From: Clostridiaceae bacterium Marseille-Q4145
GTDB taxonomy: Bacteria; Bacillota; Clostridia; Lachnospirales; Lachnospiraceae
DNA: 64,000 nt
Direction of reading: 5' to 3'
Assembly (NCBI GenBank): GCA_018223365.1
Contig: JAGTTP010000001.1
Location: forward strand, 1,054,001-1,118,000
Below, in pieces: positions 42,234 through 51,144 of this stretch (within the stretch, counting starts at the first letter, position 1; every line of letters starts with the position of its first letter). The notes below the pieces were generated by a model. The model was not told the DNA's origin. It saw only the letters and a list, made by a program, of their open reading frames with translations, and made no database searches. The translations under genes were made by a program, and so were the position numbers.

Positions 42234-43647
42234 CTGCTTTGCTGAGAGAGAAGATAAATTCCGTGCCGACACCTTCGGTGCTGACTACGTTGATATTTTC
42301 TCCATGCAGCTGAATGATTTCTTTTACAATGGCAAGGCCAAGACCGGTGCCTTTCTTATCCTTTCCACGGGACAGATCTGTCTTGTAAAAACGTTCCCAG
42401 ATCTTTTTAATGCTGTCCCGAGGAATGCCGATACCGGTGTCCCGGACGGAGACAAAAATCTTTTCATAGCGAGAGGTTGTCTCAATGGTAATGGCGGAGT
42501 CGTTATGACTAAACTTAATGGCATTATCAATGAGATTATAGAGTACCTGCTGGATCTTGGACATGTCCGCAAAAACCACGGAATGCCAGTCGGAAAACAA
42601 AAGATCGATTTTGATGTTTTTTGCCATACAGGTGCCTTCAAAAGCGGCTGCCGTATTTTTGATGACTGCGTTAATATCAAATTCGGTTTTATTCAGTCGA
42701 TTCTGTTTCGGATTCATGGAATTAAGAACCAGAAGATTATGTGTCAGTCCGGTCAGCCGTTCGGTTTCCCGAAGGACAATATTCAGGTACTTTCCCTGCA
42801 TTTCAGGCGGAATGGTTCCATCGAGGATGGCCTCGATATAACCTTTGATGGAAGTCAGCGGGGAACGGAAGTCGTGGGATACATTGGAAATCAGTTTCCG
42901 CTGGTCTTCATCATAATCCCGAAGGGCTCCCGCCATAAAATCCATGGTGTGTGCCAGATAGCCAAGCTCGTCATCCCGTTCCAGAGAGATGGGTGTCTGG
43001 AAATTTCCAATGGCATAATCTCCGGCAGCTTTCCGGAGTCTGCGAAGAGGGTAATAGACGATCAACCAGTTGGCAGCGACAAATAAAAGTCCCAGCACGG
43101 CCAGTGCGATGAGGGTAATGTAGTAGGGAAGCAGATAGCTTTCCTTCTCATGGGTCAGTACCGACAATGGAACGTGAATGGCAATATAACCGCGTACATG
43201 ATAATTATGGGAGACCGGGATCAGCACGCTCAAAGATTCTTCGGAAAGGGTGCCGAAGAAATCGCCGGTAGTATAATAGCTGCCGCCAGGAAGTACGGGA
43301 TCGAATCCGGTAATTTCTTCATGCATATTTCTGGAAGTGGACTCTGAGGAATCCAAGATAATTATGCCGTCTGTGCTGATCAGCCAGATCCGGGCATTCA
43401 GATAAATGCATAAGGCCTCCAACTGGGAGCGAACCGTGGAAAATTTTTGCTGGCTGTCCTGCTGTTCAAAATAGTTTCCTACATACTGGTCTGACATATA
43501 GATGCCTTCCTGGTAAAAAACGGAAGCTTTTTCAAGAATGACCTGTTTCATAATCAGCTGAGAAGTGACTGTTGAAATCATAAGAAAACAGCTGATACCG
43601 AAAATCAGGAACGAAAGTATATATTTTTTCGTGAGAGACAGGCGCAT
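42211..43647 (-). CDS. Membrane sensor histidine kinase (with HAMP domain)
   Basis: A 478-residue kinase with TM1 at about 9-30, an external sensor region, TM2 at about 174-198 and a HAMP linker (YYPLRRLRKAAGDYAIGNFQ). HisKA is NVSHDFRSPLTSIKGYI with His258. The ATPase domain shows NLIDNAIKFSH, VRDTGIGIPRD and GKDKKGTGLGLAIVKE. Its ATG shares one base with the stop of the response-regulator gene (TAATG), so the pair is coupled. It is third in a mutS2-regulator-kinase run on the minus strand. The signal is unknown; the architecture resembles envelope-stress kinases. Confidence 0.94.
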   Translation of the reverse strand: MRLSLTKKYILSFLIFGISCFLMISTVTSQLIMKQVILEKASVFYQEGIYMSDQYVGNYFEQQDSQQKFSTVRSQLEALCIYLNARIWLISTDGIIILDSSESTSRNMHEEITGFDPVLPGGSYYTTGDFFGTLSEESLSVLIPVSHNYHVRGYIAIHVPLSVLTHEKESYLLPYYITLIALAVLGLLFVAANWLIVYYPLRRLRKAAGDYAIGNFQTPISLERDDELGYLAHTMDFMAGALRDYDEDQRKLISNVSHDFRSPLTSIKGYIEAILDGTIPPEMQGKYLNIVLRETERLTGLTHNLLVLNSMNPKQNRLNKTEFDINAVIKNTAAAFEGTCMAKNIKIDLLFSDWHSVVFADMSKIQQVLYNLIDNAIKFSHNDSAITIETTSRYEKIFVSVRDTGIGIPRDSIKKIWERFYKTDLSRGKDKKGTGLGLAIVKEIIQLHGENINVVSTEGVGTEFIFSLSKAEKEDGES

Positions 43648-44342
43648 TATTTCACCTCGAATTTATAACCAATGCCCCATACGGTTGCCAAGCGCCAGGC
43701 AGCATGGTCTTTGATTTTTTCACGAAGTCTCTTGATATGTACGTCTACGGTCCGGGTATCACCGATATATTCGTATCCCCAGATGTGATCGAGAAGCTGT
43801 TCCCTGGTAAATACCTGATTGGGGGAAGACGCCAGAAAATAGAGAAGCTCCAATTCCTTTGGCGGCATGTCCACAGTCTCTCCTTTGTAAATAACAGAAT
43901 AATTGGTCTGATTGATAATGAGATCCGGGTACTGAACCAGCTTGGAAACAGGTGACGTATCCTGACGGGACGGCTGGAATCGCCGCAGAACCGCTTTGAC
44001 ACGGGCTACTAGTTCCTTGGAATCAAAAGGTTTGATCATGTAATCATCAGCGCCAAGCTCCAGCCCCAGCACTTTATCAAAGACTTCTCCTTTGGCAGAG
44101 AGCATGATGATGGGAGTGTCGGAGCGGCTGCGGATTTCCCGACAGACCTGATAGCCGTCCATACCGGGCAGCATCAGATCCAGGAGAATCAGGTTTGGCT
44201 GAAAAGTATCGAATACCTGCAGCGCCTGCTCACCGTCCTCCACAATCTGTACTTCGTAGAACTCTTTGGTCAGATAAAGAGAAATCAGTTCTGCGATATT
44301 GGTATCATCATCTACGATGAGAATTTTCTGTTTGGAAGGCAT
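43647..44342 (-). CDS. OmpR/PhoB-family response regulator
   Basis: A 231-residue regulator with receiver domain (ILIVDDDTNIAELI, phospho-acceptor Asp55 in LLDLMLPGMDG, Lys in MIKPFDSKEL) and winged-helix output domain (PPKELELLYFLASSPNQVFT, TVDVHIKRLREKI, TVWGIGYKFEVK). AAGGAG precedes the ATG. It starts 21 nt after mutS2 and overlaps its kinase gene by one base. Target promoters are unknown. Confidence 0.95.
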   Translation of the reverse strand: MPSKQKILIVDDDTNIAELISLYLTKEFYEVQIVEDGEQALQVFDTFQPNLILLDLMLPGMDGYQVCREIRSRSDTPIIMLSAKGEVFDKVLGLELGADDYMIKPFDSKELVARVKAVLRRFQPSRQDTSPVSKLVQYPDLIINQTNYSVIYKGETVDMPPKELELLYFLASSPNQVFTREQLLDHIWGYEYIGDTRTVDVHIKRLREKIKDHAAWRLATVWGIGYKFEVK

Positions 44343-44363
44343 AGTTTTTACTCCTTATCTAAT

Positions 44364-46739
44364 CTATTTGAATTCGGCAATGGTTACACCGGCATCGCCT
44401 TCGCCGAAAGTACCCAGGCGGAAACTCTTCACATATTTTGAACGTTTCAGTTGTTGCTGGACGGCATTTCTAAGGGCTCCGGTACCTTTCCCGTGTACAA
44501 TACGGACACTGGGGACATGGGCAAGATAAGCATCGTCCAGATATTTGTCCAGATGTCCTATGGCTTCATCGACAGTCATGCCGATGAGATTGATTTCCGT
44601 GCTGACCAGAGCAGATTTGGACATGCGGATCTTGCCGCTTCCGGATGCATTCTTTGCTGCATAAGGCTGCTCTGCTTCGCCGATGTATTCCAGATCGTTT
44701 ATATTTACCTGGGAGCGGAGAATGCCCATCTGTACGAAGAGATCTCCTTTGGCATTGGGCATGGTGCTGACGGTTCCCTCCAGGTTCAGGCTCAATACCC
44801 GTACTTTGTCACCGATGTGAAGCTTATCTGCTTTCACTTTCTTTTTCGGTTTTGCCGTATTTTTTGACTGGCTCTTAGACTGGGCGGAATCAATTTTTTC
44901 ACGCAGTTTAGAACGTTGTTGTTCCATATCTTTAATGGAAATGTTGGCTTTTCCGAATTTGTGGAAATTCTTGATGGTCTCATCTGCGTAGTCTTTTGCT
45001 TCCTGTAAAATGGCAGCGGCTTTGTCGTTGGCATCTTTCAGAAGTTTTTCACGGCGCTGGTCGATATTTTCCTGCTTGCGCTGCAGTTCATTGCGGAGCT
45101 TGCGGATTTCTTCTTTATAACTTTGAATTTCCATTTGCTCTTTTTCAAGGGTAATGCGGCTGTGCTCCAGTTCTGCAATCACATCCTCGAAATTCTCATC
45201 TTTGGCACTTAAATGGGTCTTTGCATCTTCGATGAGAAAATCCGGAAGTCCCAGTCGGGAAGAGATGGCGAATGCATTACTCTTTCCGGGAATGCCGATG
45301 AGCAGGCGGTAGGTGGGACGCAGGGACTCTACATCAAATTCACAGCAGGCATTTTCCACGCCTTCCGTCGAGAGGGCATAGATCTTCAGCTCGCTGTAGT
45401 GGGTGGTTGCCATGGTGCGGATACCCTGCTTCTGGAGATGATCCAGAATGGAGACGGCCAATGCAGCGCCTTCGGTCGGATCTGTTCCGGCTCCCAGCTC
45501 ATCGAAGAGCACCAGGGAATTGGTATCCATTTCCTTTAAGATCTTAACGATAGTTGTCATATGGGAGGAGAAGGTACTTAAGCTCTGCTCAATACTCTGC
45601 TCATCTCCGATATCTGCAAATACATTGTCAAAGACGCCAAGCTCTGAACCCTCGAAGGCAGGAATGTGAAGACCTGCCTGTCCCATAAGAGTAAAGAGAC
45701 CGACTGTCTTTAAAGAAACGGTTTTACCACCGGTATTGGGACCGGTGATAATCAGAAGCCGGAAATCATCACCCAGCCGGACGGTGACCGGAACGACCTT
45801 CTTCGGATCCAGCAGCGGATGGCGGCCATCCTTGATGCGAATGCGGCGCTGGTCATTGAAAATCGGACGGACGGCATCCATCTCTTTTGCCAGCATAGCT
45901 TTTGCAAAAATAAAATCCAGCTCCACCAGAATGTCATAATCTCCAGTGATCTGGTCTGCCCAGGCAGCGGATTTCTCGCTTAAGTCCGACAGAATTTTTT
46001 CCATTTCCTGTTGTTCTTTTAACAACAGCTCTTTGAATTCATTGTTGAGCTTAACAACTGCCATTGGTTCGATGAACAGGGTGGAACCAGTGGCACTCTG
46101 GTCATGGATCATGCCAGGCACCTGACTTCTGTGTTCCGCTTTGACTGGCAGACAGTAGCGGCCGTCACGCATGGTAATGACGGCATCCTGCAGATAGGTA
46201 CGCATGGTACCGTTGACCATAGACGTCAGGGTGCTGTGCACTTTGTCGTTCATCTGCCGCATGGAACGGCGAATGGAGAAAAGAGCCGGGCTGGCATCAT
46301 CAGCCATCTCATCATCCGCCAGAATGCAGCGGCGGATTTCTTTTGCCAGTGAGGGAACCGGATCCAGAAAATCAAAAGACTCGTCCAAAGAATCGGTCTT
46401 CTCGTCAACATTTTCATGAGCACCGTACTGCTTTACTTTGTCAGCGGTCTCCAGAAGAGACATGATTTGGCGCAGTTCGCCCATGCCGAGAATGCCGCCA
46501 ATCTGGAGACGCTTGATGGATCCGCGGATATCACGGATACCGCCGAAGGAAACACTGCCCTTCTGATAGACACGTCTGAGAGCGTCAGCGGTCTGCGTCT
46601 GGGCACGTTCAATCTCCCAGAGGGATGAGGAAGGCTGTAATTTCTCGCAGCGCTCCTTTGCTCCGGCGGAAGCAGCGTGTCCGGTTAATCTATGAATAAT
46701 TTTATCGTATTCCAGTGTTTTTAAAGCTTTCTGATTCAT
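44364..46739 (-). CDS. mutS2: Endonuclease MutS2
   Basis: A 791-residue MutS-family ATPase acting on branched DNA and, in Bacillus, on collided ribosomes. The core domain leads to Walker A GPNTGGKT (333-340), Walker B LVLFDELGAGTDPTEGAALA, a long Lys/Glu coiled coil (about 510-620), a KOW-like segment near GDKVRVLSLNLEGTV and a C-terminal Smr nuclease domain (EINLIGMTVDEAIGHLDKYL, VRIVHGKGTGALRNAV). Length is normal. It has a promoter at 46790-46762 and leads into the regulator-kinase pair. Confidence 0.96.
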   Translation of the reverse strand: MNQKALKTLEYDKIIHRLTGHAASAGAKERCEKLQPSSSLWEIERAQTQTADALRRVYQKGSVSFGGIRDIRGSIKRLQIGGILGMGELRQIMSLLETADKVKQYGAHENVDEKTDSLDESFDFLDPVPSLAKEIRRCILADDEMADDASPALFSIRRSMRQMNDKVHSTLTSMVNGTMRTYLQDAVITMRDGRYCLPVKAEHRSQVPGMIHDQSATGSTLFIEPMAVVKLNNEFKELLLKEQQEMEKILSDLSEKSAAWADQITGDYDILVELDFIFAKAMLAKEMDAVRPIFNDQRRIRIKDGRHPLLDPKKVVPVTVRLGDDFRLLIITGPNTGGKTVSLKTVGLFTLMGQAGLHIPAFEGSELGVFDNVFADIGDEQSIEQSLSTFSSHMTTIVKILKEMDTNSLVLFDELGAGTDPTEGAALAVSILDHLQKQGIRTMATTHYSELKIYALSTEGVENACCEFDVESLRPTYRLLIGIPGKSNAFAISSRLGLPDFLIEDAKTHLSAKDENFEDVIAELEHSRITLEKEQMEIQSYKEEIRKLRNELQRKQENIDQRREKLLKDANDKAAAILQEAKDYADETIKNFHKFGKANISIKDMEQQRSKLREKIDSAQSKSQSKNTAKPKKKVKADKLHIGDKVRVLSLNLEGTVSTMPNAKGDLFVQMGILRSQVNINDLEYIGEAEQPYAAKNASGSGKIRMSKSALVSTEINLIGMTVDEAIGHLDKYLDDAYLAHVPSVRIVHGKGTGALRNAVQQQLKRSKYVKSFRLGTFGEGDAGVTIAEFK

Positions 46740-46761
46740 AAAATCCTCCCATTATGAAATT

Positions 46762-46790
46762 ATTTTACCCCATTTACGGGGGAATGAAAA
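46762..46790 (-). promoter_or_regulatory. Promoter of mutS2
   Basis: On the minus strand: TTTTCA (46790-46785), 17-bp spacer, TAAAAT (46767-46762), 23 bp before the ATG. Confidence 0.5.
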
Positions 46791-46799
46791 GCAGAATTA

Positions 46800-46828
46800 T
46801 GGACATCAAAAGGGAAAAATAGTATAAT
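46800..46828 (+). promoter_or_regulatory. Promoter of the trypsin-like/PDZ protein gene
   Basis: TGGACA (46800-46805), 17-bp spacer, perfect TATAAT (46823-46828). It is divergent from the mutS2 promoter. Confidence 0.7.
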
Positions 46829-46887
46829 GCTGACAGGAACTGGCCAAATGACGGCCGACAGTGCATCATTTCCCGATGGAGGTCTAT

Positions 46888-48156
46888 ATGGGAGAGGAAA
46901 ATAAGGAAAAAGGCACCGGTTACTCATTCATGCAGGAAAAGGTGAAACAAAGACCATTTTATAAAAATCCGAAGATCCAGAAAGGGTTCGCAGCAGTAGC
47001 CGGCGGCGTGATTTTTGCGCTTGCGGCGACGCTGGTCTGGGCAGTACTGATTCCCCATATCAGCAGAAAAGCAGAAGAAAAAGAACTGCAGCCCATTGAA
47101 CTCCCGGAGGAGGCTGCCCCCGGAGAAGAAGATGGGACAGGAGAGGCAGAGCCGCCGGTTTATATTACGGAAACGGTCAGCATGGAACTGAATGATTATC
47201 ATAAAATGTATCAGCAGCTGATGCAGATTGGAAGTCAGGTGGAGAAAAGTCTGGTCAATATTTCTGCGGTCAGCACCGATACGGACTGGTTCGATGAAAG
47301 TCTGACCACACAGAATTCCGTGTGTGGAACGGTTGTGGGAGATAATGGAGTGGAGCTTTTGCTTCTGACCCAGTATCAGGAGATTCGCAATGCGGAGACG
47401 CTTCTGGTGACGTTTTATGATCACACCACGGCCAAGGGAACCCTGAAAAAGTATGATAAAAATACAGGACTTGCGGTTGTCGGGGTAAACTTGGGTGATA
47501 TCGGGGACAGTACCCGTGAAAATGTGGTGGATGCAGATTTTGGAAGTTCCAAATCCATCCGGAGCGGCGAGCCGGTTCTGGCAGTGGGAAGTCCGCTGGG
47601 CAGTTTTGGTTCTGTTTTATTTGGAAATGTAACGTCATCCAATCAGAATGCCTCTCTTTATGACGGCAGCTACAATATCCTTACCACGGACATTGCAAGT
47701 GCAGAGGAAGGCAGCGGTGTGCTGGTGAACTGGGATGGTAAGATTGTGGGTGTCATTCAGAGTGAGTGTGAGGTCAATGCCCAGAAAAATACCATTCAGG
47801 CTTACGGCATTTCCGATATGAAAGCGGTTATTGAACATCTGTCCAATAATCAGGACATGGTGTATATGGGAATTGTGGGAGCGGATGTGACCACTTCCAT
47901 TTCCGAATCAGAAAATATTCCTATCGGTGTTTACGTGGCGGAAGTAAGCATGGATTCACCGGCCATCGCAGCAGGTATTCAGCCAGGAGATATTATTACC
48001 GGAATGAGCGGTCAGAGTGTGACCAACATGAAGGATGTCATGTCCGTATTGCTTACCTGCATCGATGGACAGAAAGTACAGGTGACGTTTGAACGGTCAT
48101 CCAAGAGCGGTTATCAGGAACTGGAGACAACCGTGGAATTAAAGATTTATGAATAA
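46888..48156 (+). CDS. HtrA-like membrane-anchored protein with degenerate protease site, PDZ domain
   Basis: A 422-residue protein with a short cytoplasmic N-terminus, one TM (about 37-57), an acidic linker, a trypsin-like domain (about 110-310) and a C-terminal PDZ domain (about 325-420, GVYVAEVSMDSPAIAAGIQP). The usual HtrA triad is not intact: the His position (normally TNNHVV) reads TQYQEI with Gln164, the Asp position (DLAV) reads TGLAV with Gly194, and GNSGGPL is replaced by EGSGVLV, keeping only Ser276. It is probably a non-proteolytic binding protein. ATG at 46888 follows GGAGGT. The YhaM-like gene starts 17 nt after it. Confidence 0.85.
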   Translation: MGEENKEKGTGYSFMQEKVKQRPFYKNPKIQKGFAAVAGGVIFALAATLVWAVLIPHISRKAEEKELQPIELPEEAAPGEEDGTGEAEPPVYITETVSMELNDYHKMYQQLMQIGSQVEKSLVNISAVSTDTDWFDESLTTQNSVCGTVVGDNGVELLLLTQYQEIRNAETLLVTFYDHTTAKGTLKKYDKNTGLAVVGVNLGDIGDSTRENVVDADFGSSKSIRSGEPVLAVGSPLGSFGSVLFGNVTSSNQNASLYDGSYNILTTDIASAEEGSGVLVNWDGKIVGVIQSECEVNAQKNTIQAYGISDMKAVIEHLSNNQDMVYMGIVGADVTTSISESENIPIGVYVAEVSMDSPAIAAGIQPGDIITGMSGQSVTNMKDVMSVLLTCIDGQKVQVTFERSSKSGYQELETTVELKIYE

Positions 48157-48173
48157 AAATAACAGGGAGAAAA

Positions 48174-49124
48174 ATGAGAATGAAATATATTGAAAGTTTC
48201 CGCGAGGGCGAGCGTATCTCCGGAATTTATCTGTGTAAAAATCGTCAGAGTGCGGTGACTAAGACGGGAAAAGCCTATGAGAATGTAATTCTGCAGGATA
48301 AGACAGGAACGGCTGATGCCAAGATCTGGGATCCCAATTCCCAGGGTATTGATGATTTTTCCAATCTGGATTATGTAGATATTGTAGCGGATGTAACCAG
48401 TTTTCAGGGACAGATGCAGCTGAATATCAAGCGTGTCAGAAAAGCAAGAGAGGGCGAGTACAATCCGGTGGACTATCTGCCAGTGAGCAGCAAGGATATC
48501 AATGAAATGTATCAGGAGTTGCTTGGATTTGTGGCAAAGGTAAAGAATCCGTACCTGTCCCAGCTGCTCAAAAGTCTTTTCGTGGAAGACAAGGAATTTG
48601 TAAAGGCATTCAAATTCAGCAGTGCGGCAAAAACCGTGCATCACGGATTTGTAGGCGGTCTTCTGGAGCATACCTTAAGCGTTACCAAGCTCTGTGATTA
48701 TTATATCAATTACTATCCGATGATTAACGGAGACCTTCTGTATACCGCAGCTATGTGCCATGATATCGGAAAGGTCTACGAACTGTCTGCGTTCCCGGCA
48801 AATGATTACACGGATGAGGGACAGCTTCTGGGGCATATTATGATCGGCGCAGAGATGGTTGGCGAGCGGACGAGACAAATACCAGGATTTCCGGTAAAAC
48901 TCGGCAACGAACTGAAGCACTGCATTCTGGCCCATCACGGAGAACTGGAATATGGTTCCCCGAAAAAACCGGCACTGTTGGAGGCCATTGCGCTGAATTT
49001 TGCAGATAATACGGATGCGCATATGCAGACCATGATTGAGGCGCTGAAGGCAGCAGGTGATAATCAGGGATGGCTTGGCTATAACCGCCTGTTTGAGTCA
49101 AATATCAGAAAGACGAGTAAGTAA
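48174..49124 (+). CDS. YhaM-like 3'-5' exoribonuclease (OB-fold plus HD domain)
   Basis: A 316-residue protein. The N-terminal OB-fold (about 12-90, GTADAKIWDPNSQGIDDFSN) binds nucleic acid; the HD domain contains HHGFVGGLLEHTLSV (His166) and AAMCHDIGKVYEL (His196-Asp197). YhaM of Bacillus trims RNA 3' ends and may act on DNA. Length and layout match. The second in-frame ATG at 48180 is also possible; AGGGAGAAAA lies just upstream. Its stop directly abuts the TTG start of rlmD, so both genes are probably co-transcribed. Confidence 0.9.
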   Translation: MRMKYIESFREGERISGIYLCKNRQSAVTKTGKAYENVILQDKTGTADAKIWDPNSQGIDDFSNLDYVDIVADVTSFQGQMQLNIKRVRKAREGEYNPVDYLPVSSKDINEMYQELLGFVAKVKNPYLSQLLKSLFVEDKEFVKAFKFSSAAKTVHHGFVGGLLEHTLSVTKLCDYYINYYPMINGDLLYTAAMCHDIGKVYELSAFPANDYTDEGQLLGHIMIGAEMVGERTRQIPGFPVKLGNELKHCILAHHGELEYGSPKKPALLEAIALNFADNTDAHMQTMIEALKAAGDNQGWLGYNRLFESNIRKTSK

Positions 49125-50762
49125 TTGATAAAGAAAGACGATATCATCGAACTGACAATAGAAGATCTCGGCATTGACGGGGAAGGAATCGGAAAAGCCG
49201 ACGGCATGGCCATCTTTGTAAAAGATGCGGTGGTCGGCGACCGGATTCAGGCAAAGATCATGAAAATGAAAAAACATTATGGTTATGCCCGTCTCATGGA
49301 AGTGTTGGAACCGTCGCCGGTGCGCTGTGCGCCCCGGTGCAATTTTGCACGCCAGTGCGGCGGCTGCCAGCTGCAGGCTATGACCTATGAAGCCCAGCTT
49401 GATTTCAAGGCGAAAAAGGTGTGGAACCATCTGACCCGTATCGGCGGACTTACTGATCTGGAAGTGCCGGAGATTATGGGGATGGAAGAGCCATGGAGAT
49501 ACCGGAATAAGGCACAGTTCCCCTTTGGCACCGACAAAGAAGGAAATGTGGTGACCGGATTCTATGCAGCCCGTTCCCACAATATCATTCCCTGCACGGA
49601 ATGCTGGCTTGGAGTGGAAGAAAACCGGGAGATTCTGGAAAAGATTTTGGCTCACCTGAAGAAATTCCGGATTCCGACTTATGATGAGAAGACCGGAAAA
49701 GGACTCCTGCGCCATGTGCTGATCCGCAAAGGCTTTACCACTGGCGAGGTGATGGTCTGTCTCATTCTCAACGGAAAGACTATGCCGAAGATGGAACAGT
49801 TGGTGGAATCTCTGCGGGAAATTCCTGGCATGACCAGCATTACCATCAATGTGAATACGAAAAATACCAATGTGATCATGGGCAGTGAGATGATTCCTGT
49901 CTGGGGACAGGATTATATTACGGATTATATTGGAAGTATCAAATATCAGATCTCTCCGCTTTCTTTCTATCAGGTGAATCCGGTACAGACCAGGAAACTG
50001 TATGAGACGGCACTGGAGTATGCAGATCTCAAAGGAAATGAGACTGTCTGGGATCTCTACTGCGGGATCGGCACCATTTCCCTCTTCCTGGCACAGAAAG
50101 CAGGAAAAGTATATGGTGTGGAGATTGTGCCTGAGGCCATCGCTGATGCCAAAGTCAACGCAAAGCTTAATGGCATCATCAACGCAGAATTTTTCGTGGG
50201 AAAAGCAGAAGAAGTCCTTCCTGAGAAATACAAAAACGAGGGCATTCATGCTGACGTCATCGTTGTCGATCCGCCCCGTAAAGGCTGCGATCCCGCTGCT
50301 CTCGAAACCATGGTTAAAATGCAGCCGGAACGCATCGTGTACGTAAGCTGCGACTCCGCGACGTTGGCAAGAGATGTGAAGTGGCTGGGAGAACATGGCT
50401 ATGAAGTGAAGAAAGTGAAGGCTTGCGACATGTTCCCGTCGACGGTGCATGTTGAGACGGTTGTCTTGCTTTCCAAGGGTGAGGTCGACTCGAAAAAGAT
50501 TCGGGTTGAGTTCTCTTTGGAAGATATGGATATGTCCGAATTTCAAGATGGGGCAACCTACACCCAGATTAAGGACTATGTGCTGGAGCATACCGGGTTA
50601 AAGGTGTCCAACCTCTATATCTCACAGATTAAACGAAAATGTGGGATTGGGGTTGGTAAGAACTATAATCTGCCGAAGTCCGAGGATTCCAGACAGCCCC
50701 AGTGTCCACCGGAAAAAGAGAAAGCAATCCGAGAAGCATTCAAATATTTTGGGATGATCTAA
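49125..50762 (+). CDS. rlmD: 23S rRNA (uracil-C5)-methyltransferase with foreign-looking C-terminal extension
   Basis: A 545-residue TrmA/RumA-family enzyme methylating a uracil of 23S rRNA. N-terminal TRAM domain, Fe-S cysteines Cys68, Cys72, Cys78 and Cys81, SAM motif LYCGIGTISLFLA, VVDPPRKGC and catalytic Cys409 in YVSCDSATLARD. The family normally ends soon after HVETVVLLSK (442-451); here about 94 further residues follow, including YTQIKDYVLEHTGLKVSNLY. The last 185 bp or so recur at 52.64 kb. I infer that mobile elements inserted at this 3' end supplied the new tail. The TTG start directly follows the previous stop. Confidence 0.92.
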   Translation: MIKKDDIIELTIEDLGIDGEGIGKADGMAIFVKDAVVGDRIQAKIMKMKKHYGYARLMEVLEPSPVRCAPRCNFARQCGGCQLQAMTYEAQLDFKAKKVWNHLTRIGGLTDLEVPEIMGMEEPWRYRNKAQFPFGTDKEGNVVTGFYAARSHNIIPCTECWLGVEENREILEKILAHLKKFRIPTYDEKTGKGLLRHVLIRKGFTTGEVMVCLILNGKTMPKMEQLVESLREIPGMTSITINVNTKNTNVIMGSEMIPVWGQDYITDYIGSIKYQISPLSFYQVNPVQTRKLYETALEYADLKGNETVWDLYCGIGTISLFLAQKAGKVYGVEIVPEAIADAKVNAKLNGIINAEFFVGKAEEVLPEKYKNEGIHADVIVVDPPRKGCDPAALETMVKMQPERIVYVSCDSATLARDVKWLGEHGYEVKKVKACDMFPSTVHVETVVLLSKGEVDSKKIRVEFSLEDMDMSEFQDGATYTQIKDYVLEHTGLKVSNLYISQIKRKCGIGVGKNYNLPKSEDSRQPQCPPEKEKAIREAFKYFGMI

Positions 50763-50780
50763 CATCCAGCAAAGTGGAGG
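50594..50780 (+). repeat. Direct repeat, copy 1: 3' end of rlmD plus trailer
   Basis: Starts at CGGGTTAAAGG, about codon 490 of rlmD, and ends at the GGAGG ribosome site of the DUF6061 gene. The second copy is at 52643-52825. Most positions are identical; copy 2 lacks 7 bp (ATTGGGG region) and has a TAT-to-TAG change. Confidence 0.92.
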
Positions 50781-50786
50781 TTTCTT

Positions 50787-51035
50787 ATGGATAGGTTGAT
50801 TTCTTGTGAGTTCAACATGGATAGTGCCTGTGTGGAACTGAAATTCTTAGATGGCAGTATGATTGCTATTGATACAATAGCCGTGGAGAATAAGGTTGCC
50901 GAAAATATGTATCAGCGGTCAGAACTGGATTATCTGATTTACAATGACCCGGTTGGATATGCTGATTTGATACTGAACGGCGATCCCGAAACCTATTTGA
51001 AAATTGTCACAGAGTATAAATCTTTGGATAGCTGA
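50787..51035 (+). CDS. DUF6061 family protein
   Basis: An 82-residue protein: LISCEFNMDSACVELKFLDG, the segment YQRSELDYLIYNDPVGYADL, and ILNGDPETYLKIVTEYKSLD. I recognise it as DUF6061, small proteins found mostly on Clostridial mobile elements and of unknown function. ATG follows GGAGG (50776-50780), which forms the very end of the rlmD direct repeat. It is the first gene of the segment inserted behind rlmD and lies upstream of the 507-aa protein. Confidence 0.75.
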   Translation: MDRLISCEFNMDSACVELKFLDGSMIAIDTIAVENKVAENMYQRSELDYLIYNDPVGYADLILNGDPETYLKIVTEYKSLDS

Positions 51036-51144
51036 TAATTTAAAGTGGCAAGGAGCTTGGTTTCTTCTTGCCGCTGAACCTTTTTACAAGAATCTCTAAG
51101 AATAAAGCAAATACCCATATAATCGTGCGAAAGGAGTGTGTGTG
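51036..51144. other. Short spacer with stem-loop
   Basis: GGCAAGGAG ... CTTCTTGCC (51049-51073) can form a hairpin, followed after a few bases by CTTTTT; it could attenuate transcription from the DUF6061 gene into the next gene. Confidence 0.4.
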
